Assembly: GCF_002179965.1 (NCBI RefSeq)
Contig: NZ_NGUQ01000014.1
Span: 489,350-553,349, forward strand
Source of the DNA: Pandoraea sp. PE-S2T-3
GTDB lineage: Bacteria > Pseudomonadota > Gammaproteobacteria > Burkholderiales > Burkholderiaceae
DNA: 64,000 nucleotides
Direction of reading: 5' to 3'
Numbering within the stretch: position 1 is the first letter of the stretch; every line of letters starts with the position of its first letter. Below are positions 43,196 to 52,700 of this stretch, piece by piece. The notes beneath the pieces are model-generated. The model worked only from the letters and a program-made list of their open reading frames with translations, ran no database searches and was not told the origin of the DNA. Position numbers and translations under genes: made by a program.

Positions 43196-44032
43196 TTACG
43201 CTGCGCCGGCGCGTGCCAGTTCGCGGAAGTTCATCCAGTGCGAACTGACCAGCCAGCCAGCGTCCACGGGCAAGCTGACACCGGTGATCGCGCTCGACTG
43301 GTCGCACATCAGGAAGCTCACCGCCGCCGCGATCTCATCGGTCCCCACCAGACGCCCCAATGCCGAATGCGCTTCGATGGCCGATGCGCTGCGCTTGCCG
43401 GTCGCAAGCTTGTCTTCAAAGATCGGTGTCAGCGTGAAGCCCGGTGCCACCGAGTTCACGCGAATCTCTGACGCGCCAAGTTCTCCCGCTGCCAGTTGCG
43501 TGAGCGCCCCCAAGGCTACCTTCGTGGGCGAATAGGCGTGCAGCGGTAGCGGACGCAGCTCGTTGATCGACGTAATGTTGACGACGGCGCCCGCTCCGGC
43601 CTGCGTCATCAGCGGCGCAAACGCACGCAGGCAATGCTGCGCGCCGAAGTAGTTCACTTCCCAGACGCGGCGCTGCATGGCGTCGTCCATCTCGAGCAAC
43701 GGAATGGCGTCCTGCAACAAGCCCGCCACATTCACGAGTCCAGCCACGCCGCCACGTTCACCCAGCGATGCAGCGAGCGCGTCGACGGCGGCATGGTCGG
43801 TCACATCGATGGCGGCCAGTGTCATTCTCGGTTCACCGGCGCGCGCGCCGAATACATCGCGCAGTCGCGAAAGATCGAGGTCGGTAGCCACCACGTGCCA
43901 GCCATCGTCGTAGAGACGGTTGGCGACGGCCAGACCGATGCCGCCGCTCGCCCCCGTCACAACGACAGCATGTTCGCTATCGCGCAACGCGTCCAACGAG
44001 GTGCGCTTCGTGCGGCCAGAAGATGTGTTCAT
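43196..44032 (-). CDS. Short-chain dehydrogenase/reductase
   Basis: A 278-residue NAD(P)-dependent oxidoreductase of the classical SDR fold. TGASGGIG (about 26-33) binds the nucleotide; NVAGLL is the NNAG-like stretch; S in NITSINE and YSPTK (Tyr and Lys) form the catalytic triad; SVAPGFTLTP follows. The D in ATDLDL after strand 2 favours NAD. It is divergent-side neighbour of a TetR gene on the same strand, with a TetR-type operator at 44074-44090 just before its start. Substrate not set; likely a step in the aldolase/ligase pathway next door. Confidence 0.92.
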   Translation of the reverse strand: MNTSSGRTKRTSLDALRDSEHAVVVTGASGGIGLAVANRLYDDGWHVVATDLDLSRLRDVFGARAGEPRMTLAAIDVTDHAAVDALAASLGERGGVAGLVNVAGLLQDAIPLLEMDDAMQRRVWEVNYFGAQHCLRAFAPLMTQAGAGAVVNITSINELRPLPLHAYSPTKVALGALTQLAAGELGASEIRVNSVAPGFTLTPIFEDKLATGKRSASAIEAHSALGRLVGTDEIAAAVSFLMCDQSSAITGVSLPVDAGWLVSSHWMNFRELARAGAA

Positions 44033-44073
44033 ACAGGGCGTCTCCGTCAGGTTGTATCGTTGTTTTAATTTCT

Positions 44074-44090
44074 AAACTATTCGTTTAGTT
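44074..44090. promoter_or_regulatory. TetR-type operator, copy 1
   Basis: CTAAACTATTCGTTTAG: 6-base arms CTAAAC and GTTTAG around a 5-base spacer. It lies between the TetR gene and the SDR gene, upstream of the SDR start, and matches copy 2 at 14 of 17 positions. Confidence 0.7.
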
Positions 44091-44113
44091 TATTCACAAC
44101 CCGGTTCGACGCG

Positions 44114-44812
44114 TCAAGCTTTTTTTGCCGCCGCTTTAGCCGTCGCGCCTCTCGACGGCACCGTTTTTGCACCGCGTGCGGCTTTCGCAGCCAAGGTGGG
44201 CACGGTGCCGTTCGGCCCGATCAGACCTTGCATGACGAGGTTCACGTGCTCACGCACGAACGCGCGCGTCAGCGGCTTGTGGCCGACAAGCAGACGGTAG
44301 TAGAGCGGCGCGTAGAGGATATCGAGCACGACATCGGGATCGCCCGGCTTGATGAGCCCGCGCGCCACGGCGTCGCGCACAATCTCCACGCCCTGCTGGC
44401 GGCGGGCCGAGACGTAACCGTCGCGAAACGCCTGTGCGATCTCCGGGTCCGACTGCCCTTCTGCGATCAGCGCACTGATCATCGTGCCCATCGGCCCGCA
44501 AAACTCTTCGGCCATCTTGAGCAAGCGCGCAAAGATGCTGTCGAGCTTGAGCTCTTCCGGGTACGGCAGCGCCTGCCCCGCTTCACGCAGAAACGCCGTC
44601 ATGATCACCGACGCGCGGTTGGGCCACCACTTGTAGATCGTCGCCTTGCTCACACCGGCAGCCGTCGCGATGGCCTCCATCGTCGTGGCGGCCAGCCCCT
44701 GCTCCAGCAACAACCGATAAGCCGCGTCGAGCACAGCGCGCTCCGCTTCGACACTACGTTTGCGACCGCGCCGGCCTGACGTGGAAGATTCGGGATTCAA
44801 CTGACTTGACAT
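44114..44812 (-). CDS. TetR/AcrR-family regulator
   Basis: A 232-residue regulator. The helix-turn-helix is at about 22-70 (AERAVLDAAYRLLLEQGLAATTMEAIATAAGVSKATIYKWWPNRASVI, split over three helices). The C-terminal domain resembles the TetR_C_16-like type; the last 30 residues are Ala/Lys-rich. Two operator-like palindromes lie on either side of its gene, which suggests that it represses the SDR gene, itself and the divergent aldolase unit. Confidence 0.92.
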   Translation of the reverse strand: MSSQLNPESSTSGRRGRKRSVEAERAVLDAAYRLLLEQGLAATTMEAIATAAGVSKATIYKWWPNRASVIMTAFLREAGQALPYPEELKLDSIFARLLKMAEEFCGPMGTMISALIAEGQSDPEIAQAFRDGYVSARRQQGVEIVRDAVARGLIKPGDPDVVLDILYAPLYYRLLVGHKPLTRAFVREHVNLVMQGLIGPNGTVPTLAAKAARGAKTVPSRGATAKAAAKKA

Positions 44813-44832
44813 TCGCTCGGTCCAGACAAATA

Positions 44833-44849
44833 CTAAACTGAACGTTTAG
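44833..44849. promoter_or_regulatory. TetR-type operator, copy 2
   Basis: CTAAACTGAACGTTTAG, with 7-base arms if the flanking A and T are counted. It lies in the 89-base divergent region between the TetR gene and the aldolase gene and can control both. Confidence 0.7.
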
Positions 44850-44901
44850 TTTATAAATATCGTCGCCGCTTTGCTAGCGGTACGTCGGTTCGGAGAACGG
44901 A

Positions 44902-45699
44902 ATGCAGAAGTCTGACACAGTTTTTTCTTCATTTGACCTGCCCGCCGGCGAAGTCCTCGCCGACACCGGCACGACGCCGGGCGAGCAGCGCGTGCGCGAG
45001 GATCTCGCGGCGGCGTATCGACTGTGTGCGCTCAACGGCTGGGACGATCTCATCTACACCCATCTGTCGGCGCGCGTGCCCGGGCCGCAGCATCACTTTC
45101 TGGTGAATCCGCTGGGCTTGTCGTTCGACGAAATCACGGCGTCGAACCTCGTGAAGATCGACCTTGAAGGCCGCGTCATCGGCCACTCGCTCTATCGCCC
45201 GAATGCGGCTGGCTTCGTCATTCACGGGTGCATTCATGCAGCACGCGAGGATGCTGCCTGCGTGATGCATCTGCACACCGAAGCCGGCATGGCGCTCTCC
45301 GCGCTGGAAGACGGTCTGCTGCCGATCACCCAGCACGCGATGCGCTTTGTCGGCCGTCTCGGCTATCACGACTACGAAGGCATCGCGCTGACTACCGATG
45401 AGCGCGAGCGGTTGCTGTTCGACCTCGGCGAGCACACGGCGCTCATTCTGCGCAATCACGGCACGCTCACCGTCGGGCGTTCGGTCGGACATGCGTTTGT
45501 GGAAATGTTCTATCTGGAGAAAGCGGCTCGCGCGCAACTGCTCGCGCAGGCGACGGGCGCTGCACTGCGAATTCCACCGCATGACATTGCCGCCTTGACC
45601 GCAGAGCAATGGGTGACGGATCTGCGCGGCTCGGGCGATCGCGAATGGCCGCCGCTGTTGCGCAAGCTGGAACGCCACGGGCATGACTACAAGCAGTGA
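44902..45699 (+). CDS. Class II aldolase/adducin-domain protein
   Basis: A 265-residue zinc-dependent aldolase-like enzyme. The metal-binding histidines are in VMHLHTEAG (HxH, about 121-127) and in the later RNHGTLTVG (His near 186); an acidic catalytic residue is probably in SFDEITASNLVKID. Members cleave or decarboxylate hydroxy-acids or sugars (fuculose phosphate aldolase type). GGAGA precedes the ATG. It is first in a run with an MFS gene and an acyl-CoA ligase gene, and TetR-operator-like palindromes lie upstream. Confidence 0.9.
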   Translation: MQKSDTVFSSFDLPAGEVLADTGTTPGEQRVREDLAAAYRLCALNGWDDLIYTHLSARVPGPQHHFLVNPLGLSFDEITASNLVKIDLEGRVIGHSLYRPNAAGFVIHGCIHAAREDAACVMHLHTEAGMALSALEDGLLPITQHAMRFVGRLGYHDYEGIALTTDERERLLFDLGEHTALILRNHGTLTVGRSVGHAFVEMFYLEKAARAQLLAQATGAALRIPPHDIAALTAEQWVTDLRGSGDREWPPLLRKLERHGHDYKQ

Positions 45700-45833
45700 G
45701 GCTGGCGCGAGGGCCACGCCGGTAAAGCGTCAGTGAATCAGAAAATCGTAAAGAAGTCGTGCAATACCGCAAGTTCGTATCACTCAGCTGGCAGCGACCA
45801 GCATTCATAACAGCACCATGACGGAGACACCCC

Positions 45834-47231
45834 TTGAACCCGACCCCCGCATCTCAGGCGAGCCCACCGGTCGCGAGCGGCGATAACGCCGCCGCGCTGG
45901 ACTCGCGTCTCGCGCAGGAGACGATCAGTCAGCTACTGCGCCGCATTCTGCCGTTTCTGATTCTCTGCTACATCGTGGCGTTTCTCGACCGGGTGAACGT
46001 CGGCTTCGCCGCGTTACATCTGAATGGCGATCTCGGGTTCACCGCGACCGTCTACGGCTTCGGTGCGGGCATCTTCTCGATTGGCTATTTCGTCTTCGAG
46101 GTGCCCAGCAACCTGATTCTCCACCGGGTCGGCGCACGCATCTGGATTGCCCGCATCATGGTCACGTGGGGGATCGTCTCGGCAGGCTTCGCGTTTGTGT
46201 CAGGGGAGACGTCGTTCTACGTGATGCGTTTCCTGCTGGGTGTCGCCGAAGCGGGGTTCTTCCCGGGCATCGTGCTCTACCTCAGCCTCTGGTTCCCGGG
46301 ACGCGCCATGGCACGCGCGACGGCGATCTTCATTCTGGGTCTGCCGCTCGCGGTATTGATCGGGGCACCGTTGTCCACCGCCATCCTCACGTCGTTCCAC
46401 GACTTCGCTGGTCTGCGCGGCTGGCAGTGGATGTTCCTGCTCGAAGGCGCGCTCGCGGTCGTGGTCGGCGTCATCGCCTACTTCGTACTCGGCAATTCAC
46501 CCGACAAGGTGACGTGGCTCACCGGCGCGCAGCGCGACTGGCTCGTGCGCACGCTCGCACAGGAACGGGCGGCGAAGGAAAGTGCGCGTCAGTACAGCGT
46601 GATGCAGACGCTGCTCTCCGGGAAGGTGCTGCTGCTGGCCTTCGCCATTTTCTGCAACATCACCGCACTGTTCGGCATCACCCTGTGGATGCCGCAGATC
46701 ATCAAGGGCATCGGCGGTCTGGACAACACGCGCGCCGGGCTGCTCAGCGCGTTGCCTTATCTGTGCGCGGGTGTCGCGATGGTGATCAACGCGCGGCACT
46801 CCGACAAGACCGGCGAGCGGCGCTGGCACATCCTCGTGCCCGCAGCAATCGGTGCCGTGGGGCTGGTGATCGCGGGGAATGCGACTTCACCGGTCATGGG
46901 GATCGTCGGGCTTTGCATCGCCGCGTCGGGAATTCTGGCGTCGAACATCCTGTTCTGGCCGCTGGTGCCCATGTTCCTGACGGGGGCTGCGGCGGCAGCC
47001 GGTATCGGCCTAGTGAACTCGGTCGGCAACCTTGGCGGTTTCGTCGGCCCGTATCTGACGGGTTGGGCGAAGGACACCTTCGGTGGATACGGCGCGAGCA
47101 TGAGCACGCTCGGTGTGATGGTGCTGCTCTACGGGCTGCTGCTCTTCGCGTTTCTGACGGTGGCGACGCAACGCTCGGGGGACGCGAGCCGTCGTGTTGC
47201 GCCGGGTGCCGCACGTACGCCTGCGCATTGA
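45834..47231 (+). CDS. MFS transporter of the anion:cation symporter family (TTG start)
   Basis: A 465-residue carrier of the ACS branch (tartrate, phthalate and 4-hydroxyphenylacetate permeases): LDRVNVGFAALHLNGDLGF is the N-terminal signature, followed by YFVFEVPSNLILHRVGAR. No ATG fits this frame before the first helix; a TTG at 45834 has GGAG seven bases upstream (the ATG at 45818 is out of frame). It probably imports the acid that the neighbouring aldolase, ligase and SDR degrade. Confidence 0.9.
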   Translation: MNPTPASQASPPVASGDNAAALDSRLAQETISQLLRRILPFLILCYIVAFLDRVNVGFAALHLNGDLGFTATVYGFGAGIFSIGYFVFEVPSNLILHRVGARIWIARIMVTWGIVSAGFAFVSGETSFYVMRFLLGVAEAGFFPGIVLYLSLWFPGRAMARATAIFILGLPLAVLIGAPLSTAILTSFHDFAGLRGWQWMFLLEGALAVVVGVIAYFVLGNSPDKVTWLTGAQRDWLVRTLAQERAAKESARQYSVMQTLLSGKVLLLAFAIFCNITALFGITLWMPQIIKGIGGLDNTRAGLLSALPYLCAGVAMVINARHSDKTGERRWHILVPAAIGAVGLVIAGNATSPVMGIVGLCIAASGILASNILFWPLVPMFLTGAAAAAGIGLVNSVGNLGGFVGPYLTGWAKDTFGGYGASMSTLGVMVLLYGLLLFAFLTVATQRSGDASRRVAPGAARTPAH

Positions 47232-47295
47232 TTTGACGACGCGCGCGACGGATTTCGCGCGCGGGTTGCTCTGCTCTGTTTTCCTACTTCCTTCT

Positions 47296-47332
47296 GATCG
47301 CGCATCAGCCGCTCACCGGGTGATGCGCGATC
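47296..47332. promoter_or_regulatory. 12-bp perfect hairpin in the ligase gene leader
   Basis: GATCGCGCATCA and TGATGCGCGATC form a perfect 12-bp stem with a 13-base loop, ending 10 bases before the ligase ATG. There is no T-run after it. It may act as an operator, an mRNA structure limiting ribosome access or an intercistronic terminator. Confidence 0.55.
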
Positions 47333-47342
47333 GCTTCCTGTC

Positions 47343-48866
47343 ATGAACATTGCCAATACGCTTGCCCGCGCTGCTGCGCGGCACCCTTCGCACATTGCCA
47401 CCTATCTTGGTGAATCGCCGCAGTATGACTACGCCACGCTGGCGCGACGTTGTGCCGGCATTGCCGGCGGCCTGCGCTCGCTCGGTCTGGCGGAAGGTGC
47501 GCGCGTCGCGCTGTGGATGCGCAATCGCCCGGAGTATCTCGAATGGCTGTATGCGATCTGGTGGGCGGGTCTGGTCCCCGTGCCGATCAACGCCAAGCTG
47601 CATCCGCGCGAGGCGGCATTCATCGTCAATGATGCGCAAGCCGAGGTGGTGCTGGCGGAAGCGGAAGATCTCCATGCCGTTGCCGAGTTTCTGGACGTCC
47701 CGGCGATTCGCATCGCGCCGGACGATGAACGCATCGGGGGCTGGGTGAATGCTGCGGGTGGCGCGGCATCGCAAACGAGTGCAGCCGTCTCCCGGGAGAA
47801 TGCGGATCTGGCGTGGATCTTCTACACGTCCGGGACAACGGGGCGCCCCAAGGGTGTGATGCTGTCGCATCGCAATCTCTGGTCGCTTGCGGCGTGTTAC
47901 CTCGCGGATGTGGATGCGATTGGACGCAACGACCGCACGCTCTACGCGGCCCCGATGTCGCACGGCGCCGGACTGTATAGCGTCGTGTTCATGATGCAGG
48001 CGGCGGGACACGTTTTTCCTGCCTCGGGTGGCTTTGACGTGGAGGAAATGTTCGCGCTGGCGGCGTCACTCGGTGGCATCTCCTGCTTCGCTGCGCCGAC
48101 AATGGTCAATCGTTTGGTGCGCCATGCGCAGGCCTCGGGCGCCTCGTCCGAGGGTTTCAAAACGATTGTCTACGGCGGCGGGCCGATGTACACGGCCGAT
48201 ATCGAACAAGCGCTTGCCGTGATGGGTTCACGCTTCGTCCAGATCTACGGTCAGGGCGAGTCGCCGATGACGATCACGGTGTTGCCGCGCGATTGCATCG
48301 CCGCGAGTAAGCACTCGGCGTGGGCACAGCGGCTGGCGTCGGTCGGCCACGCGCACGCGATGGTGGAAGTCGAAGTGGTGGATGACGATGGCGTGCCCGT
48401 GGCCCCGGGCACGCCCGGTGAGGTCGTGGTGCGCGGCGATGTTGTGATGCAGGGGTATTGGCAAAATCCAGAAGCGACCGCAAAGACGCTTCGTAACGGC
48501 TGGCTGTGGACGGGCGACATCGGTGTGCTCGACGACGACGGCTTTCTCACGCTGAAGGACCGCTCGAAAGACGTCATCATTTCCGGCGGTACGAACATCT
48601 ATCCGCGCGAAGTCGAGGAAGTGCTGTTACGCGCAGACAACGTGGCCGAAGTGGCCGTCATCGGTGAGCCCGACCCGGAATGGGGCGAGGTGATCGTGGC
48701 GTACGTGGTGAGCCGCCCCGGTACGCAATTGGATACTCACGCGCTAGATGCGCATTGCCTCGCGCACATCGCCCGATTTAAGCGGCCGAAGCGGTATGTC
48801 ACGGTGGATGCATTGCCCAAGAATCACTACGGGAAGGTGCTGAAGACGGCGTTGCGGGCGTTGTAG
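47343..48866 (+). CDS. AMP-forming acyl-CoA ligase
   Basis: A 507-residue adenylate-forming enzyme that activates a carboxylic acid to its CoA ester. Motifs are YTSGTTGRPKGVMLSHRN (P-loop), YGQGESPM (equivalent to YGxTE), WLWTGDIGVLDDDGFL, KDRSKDVIISGGTNIYPREVE and PKNHYGKVLKTAL with the C-terminal catalytic Lys. Length fits the family. Coupled with the aldolase, SDR and MFS genes it completes a candidate acid-catabolism unit; substrate not set, but an aromatic or fatty acid is typical. A strong hairpin lies just before its start. Confidence 0.92.
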   Translation: MNIANTLARAAARHPSHIATYLGESPQYDYATLARRCAGIAGGLRSLGLAEGARVALWMRNRPEYLEWLYAIWWAGLVPVPINAKLHPREAAFIVNDAQAEVVLAEAEDLHAVAEFLDVPAIRIAPDDERIGGWVNAAGGAASQTSAAVSRENADLAWIFYTSGTTGRPKGVMLSHRNLWSLAACYLADVDAIGRNDRTLYAAPMSHGAGLYSVVFMMQAAGHVFPASGGFDVEEMFALAASLGGISCFAAPTMVNRLVRHAQASGASSEGFKTIVYGGGPMYTADIEQALAVMGSRFVQIYGQGESPMTITVLPRDCIAASKHSAWAQRLASVGHAHAMVEVEVVDDDGVPVAPGTPGEVVVRGDVVMQGYWQNPEATAKTLRNGWLWTGDIGVLDDDGFLTLKDRSKDVIISGGTNIYPREVEEVLLRADNVAEVAVIGEPDPEWGEVIVAYVVSRPGTQLDTHALDAHCLAHIARFKRPKRYVTVDALPKNHYGKVLKTALRAL

Positions 48867-49016
48867 CTTGATGTCGGCAGATTGCAAATCATCTACGCGG
48901 GTAAAACGCCGGCCGTCGTGTGATGCCTCGGTGGTACCGCCATATACTCGCGACGGCAGCGACTTTATACTGCCCGCAGCGGATGGCACCAGTACCGAAA
49001 CTTACGAGAGCGTCGC

Positions 49017-49631
49017 ATGAATCATGATGTCAATAGTGTGGAACAACTCGCCGCGATTTACGGCGAGCCAGGTGAGCGTGCGATCTGGAAAGAGCTGACG
49101 TACCTCAACGAGGACTATCAGGCGTTCGTCAGAGCGTGTCCGTTCGTGGCGCTGGCATCCGTCGGCGATGAAGGGACTGACTGCTCTCCGAAAGGCGATG
49201 CGGCGGGTTTTATTCAGATTCTGGACGAACGGACGTTGGCGATTCCCGATCGGCCGGGCAATAACCGAATCGACAATCTGCGCAATATCATTGCCGACCC
49301 ACGCGTGTCGCTTCTCTTTTTGATTCCCGGCATTGGTGAGACGTTGCGCGTCAACGGACGCGCCCGCATCTCGGTAGACCCGGATTTGCTCGCGCGTTTT
49401 GAAGTCAGCGGCAAGCTGCCGAAAACAGTCATCGTGGTGTCGATCGACCGCGTGTATTTCCATTGCGCCAAGGCAATCGTGCGCTCCCGCTTGTGGGATC
49501 AGGAAACACAAATCCCCCGAGACCGCTTGCCGAGTACCGGCGAGATGCATAAACGCCTGAGCGGCGGCCATTTTGATGCGCAGACCTACGACCGGGATTT
49601 ACAGAAAAATACGGTAGCGGGGTTGTACTGA
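49017..49631 (+). CDS. PPOX-class FMN-dependent protein, MSMEG_1061 family
   Basis: A 204-residue flavin-binding protein of the pyridoxamine-phosphate-oxidase fold. The stretches CPFVALASVGDEGTDCSPKGD (residues about 41-61), LAIPDRPGNNRIDNLRNI and FLIPGIGETLRVNGRARIS mark this group. It may reduce a coenzyme F420- or FMN-dependent substrate or protect against oxidised metabolites; function untested. It is monocistronic, between the ligase and the autotransporter genes. Confidence 0.88.
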   Translation: MNHDVNSVEQLAAIYGEPGERAIWKELTYLNEDYQAFVRACPFVALASVGDEGTDCSPKGDAAGFIQILDERTLAIPDRPGNNRIDNLRNIIADPRVSLLFLIPGIGETLRVNGRARISVDPDLLARFEVSGKLPKTVIVVSIDRVYFHCAKAIVRSRLWDQETQIPRDRLPSTGEMHKRLSGGHFDAQTYDRDLQKNTVAGLY

Positions 49632-49748
49632 ATTGATAACGTGATTTACGCCGATCGCGCCAATCTTTCACCGCATTTCATCAATTCGTCATGACACCGA
49701 CGAATACTCTGCGACTTCGAACAAGTTCCAAAGAGGACATCGGGGTTT

Positions 49749-52700
49749 ATGAAACCAATTGCCATTCTGGCAGGCGTCATCGCGCTTTTCGCCGAGCAGC
49801 ACGCCTTCGCCGCCAACTTCCTCATCAATAACGGACAGACGTCCAACACGGCCCAGACGCTCTCCAGCGGGCAGTCCGGCACGATTGCCAGCGGCGGCGT
49901 CTTGTCCGTGGGCGGCAGCACCGTCGGCATTACCGCGACCGGCAACGCCACCATCGTCAACAACGGCTCGATCAACATGACGGGCACCGGCCGGGCGATC
50001 CGCGACAACACCGGGGGCCTGACCCTGACGGTCACCAACGGGGCCGGGGCCAGCATCACCACGTTCGACGCGGACGTGATCCAGATGAACAAGGCGAACA
50101 GCAACGTCGTGTTCAACAACTACGGCACGCTGACCTCGACCAACAACTCCGGCGGCGGCAGTCAGGCGATCGACTTCAACGCGATCACTACCGGCACCAA
50201 TGTCCTCAACAACTTCGCCGGTGGCGTCATTCAGGCGAACGAAGCCGATGCCGTGCGGCCCGGCGTCAACGGCGTGGTCAACAACGCGGGCATCATCCGC
50301 TCGACCAACAACCCCGGCAGCACGAGCAGCAGCGACGGTATCGACGCCCAGTCCAACAGCGGCATCACCGTCGTCAACGCGGGCACCGGTTTGATTCAGG
50401 GCGCCCGCCACGGCATCACCGGCGGCGTCGACACGACCACGGACGGGACCTTCAAGCTCTCCGTCACGAACAATGCCGGCGGCACGATTCAGGGCATGAA
50501 CGGTTCGGGCATCAACATCGACGGGTTCAATGCCAAGGAAGTCGTCACGATCAACAACAGCGGCACGATCATCGGCAATGGCGTGACGGGTGATGGCGAT
50601 GGCGTGGACGTCGACGGTATCGTCAACATCACCAATTCGGGCACGATTCGCGGCGCACGCGCCTTCAACGACGTGAGTGAAGGCGTCACGGTCGGTGGCG
50701 GCACCATCGTCAACAGCGGCACCATCGTCGGCGAGAACACGCCCGGCGGCATCGGCCGCGGCATTACGCTCGCCGGCGTGGACAAGGACCCGGCCACGGG
50801 TCTGGCCATCGCGCCGCAAGGCATCTACGTCAATTCGACCATCGTCAACAGCGGCCTCATTCGCGGGCAAAGCGACTCGGCGATTGCCGTGACCGGCAGC
50901 CGCAACACCATGACGGTGACGATCATCAATCAGGCGGGCGGTGTCCTTGAAGGCGGCGGCGCGACGGCAGCTGCCGTCAATACCGGTGCCAACGACGCGA
51001 CGGTGATCAACTACGGCACGATCACGGCCGACCAGAGCGGCAAGGCCGTGGATCTGGGCAGCGGCAACAGCAGCCTCCAGATTCTGGGCGGCGCGGCGGT
51101 AGTGAACGGCGACGTGTCCGGCGGCACGGGCACCAGCACCCTGACGATCACGCCGGGCAGCGGTAACGCGTTCAGCTACAACGGCGCGATTTCGAACTTC
51201 TCGGCAGTGGCGCTCGGCGCGGGCACGATCGCTCTCAACGGGGCGAGCACGTACGCCGGCGCGACGACGATTGGCAGCGGTGCCACCGTTATCGTTGGTG
51301 ACGCCTCGCACCGCAACGCGACGCTGGGCAGCGGCCTGACGACGGTGGCCGCCGGTGCGACGCTGGCCGGTTACGGCGGCACGCTGGGCAGCGTGACGAA
51401 CGCGGGCATCCTCGCGGTCGGCAGCGCGTCGCCCGGGGCCACTGCGGGCAATCTCGGCACGTTCACGATCGCGGGCGACTACGTCGGCAACAACGCAACC
51501 GCGCTGATGGGGGCCACCATCGCCGCCGATGGCACAACGGCTTCCGACAAACTCGTCATCAACGGCAATGCGAGCGGCACGACTCTGCTCAAGTTGAAGG
51601 TCTCGGGCACCGGCACACCGACTTCGGGCAGTGGCATTCAGCTCGTGCAGGTCAACGGGACGGCCTCGGACGGCGCATTCAAGCTTGATGCACCGATTCA
51701 GGCGGGCGCATATCAGTACCTGCTTCGCAAGATCGGTCCGGCGGGCGGTGACCCTAGCTGGTTCTTGTCGACGTCATACGCCTCAGGCCAGACCGCTTAC
51801 CGCGCAGCGACGGTTGCCTACGCCATGACGCCGCAGTTGAACACCGATTTCGGTTTCACCATGCTGGGCCGCTTGCAGGAACGCATGGGCAACGCGCGCA
51901 CCACCGGCACGGCGGGTGACGATACGTCCAATGGCGTGTGGGGCCGCGTGTATGGCAAGTCGATGGACGCCAACATGTCGGGGCGCTTCGATGCGGATGA
52001 GCGCATGTTCGCGGCACAGTTCGGGCGCGAGTGGCGTTTGAATACCGACGCCTCGGGCTGGGGCGGCAGCACGCTGGCGGGGGTGACGGCCACGTTCGGC
52101 ACGGCCTCGGCGTCGTTCTCCGACAGCGCACGTACGCTCGACCCGACGCTCTCGGCGGCGACTGGCTCGGTCAACATGCAGGCGCAATCGGTGGGCGCCT
52201 ACTGGACGCGAATTCTGCCGCAGGGCGCTTATGCCGACGTGACGACGCAGATCACACACTATCGCAACAAGTACAGCGATGTGACGGGTATTGGGGCCAC
52301 GCAAAATGGCTTCGGTGCCGCGCTCTCCGGCGAGATCGGTCACCGGTTCGCAATTCTCGGCTCAGGCTTCACCGTCGAGCCGCAGGCACAGTTGGCGTAT
52401 CAGTATCTGCATCTGAACGGGTTCAGCGACAGCCTGTCGACGGTGTCGGGCAACACGACGAATGCGTTGCGTGGCCGTTTGGGCGTCAAGTTCGCTGCAC
52501 CGGATCTGGCGAACGTCGCCGGGGTTGGGTCGGCGTCTCCGTACCTGAGCGCCGACGTCGTGCACGACTTCCTGTCGCCGGGTGCGACCAACGTGGGGGG
52601 CGCGAGCTTCGACAGCAGTCTCACAAAGACGTGGTTTGAAATCGGTGCCGGTCTGGATGCAACCCTCGGGCGCACGTCGTCGCTTTACGCGAGCGTGAAG

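Noticed and set aside
47236..47262. CGCGCG-rich hairpin after the ACS-type MFS gene
   Set aside because: Simple CG alternation can give such pairing by chance, and no T-run follows.
49689..51311. 540-codon minus-strand frame opposite the autotransporter
   Set aside because: It mirrors the repetitive passenger in another frame and has no signal peptide or motif.
49749..51700. Autotransporter passenger repeats as a DNA tandem repeat
   Set aside because: Units are imperfect at protein level and not in a fixed DNA period, so I treat them as beta-helix coils and not a VNTR.
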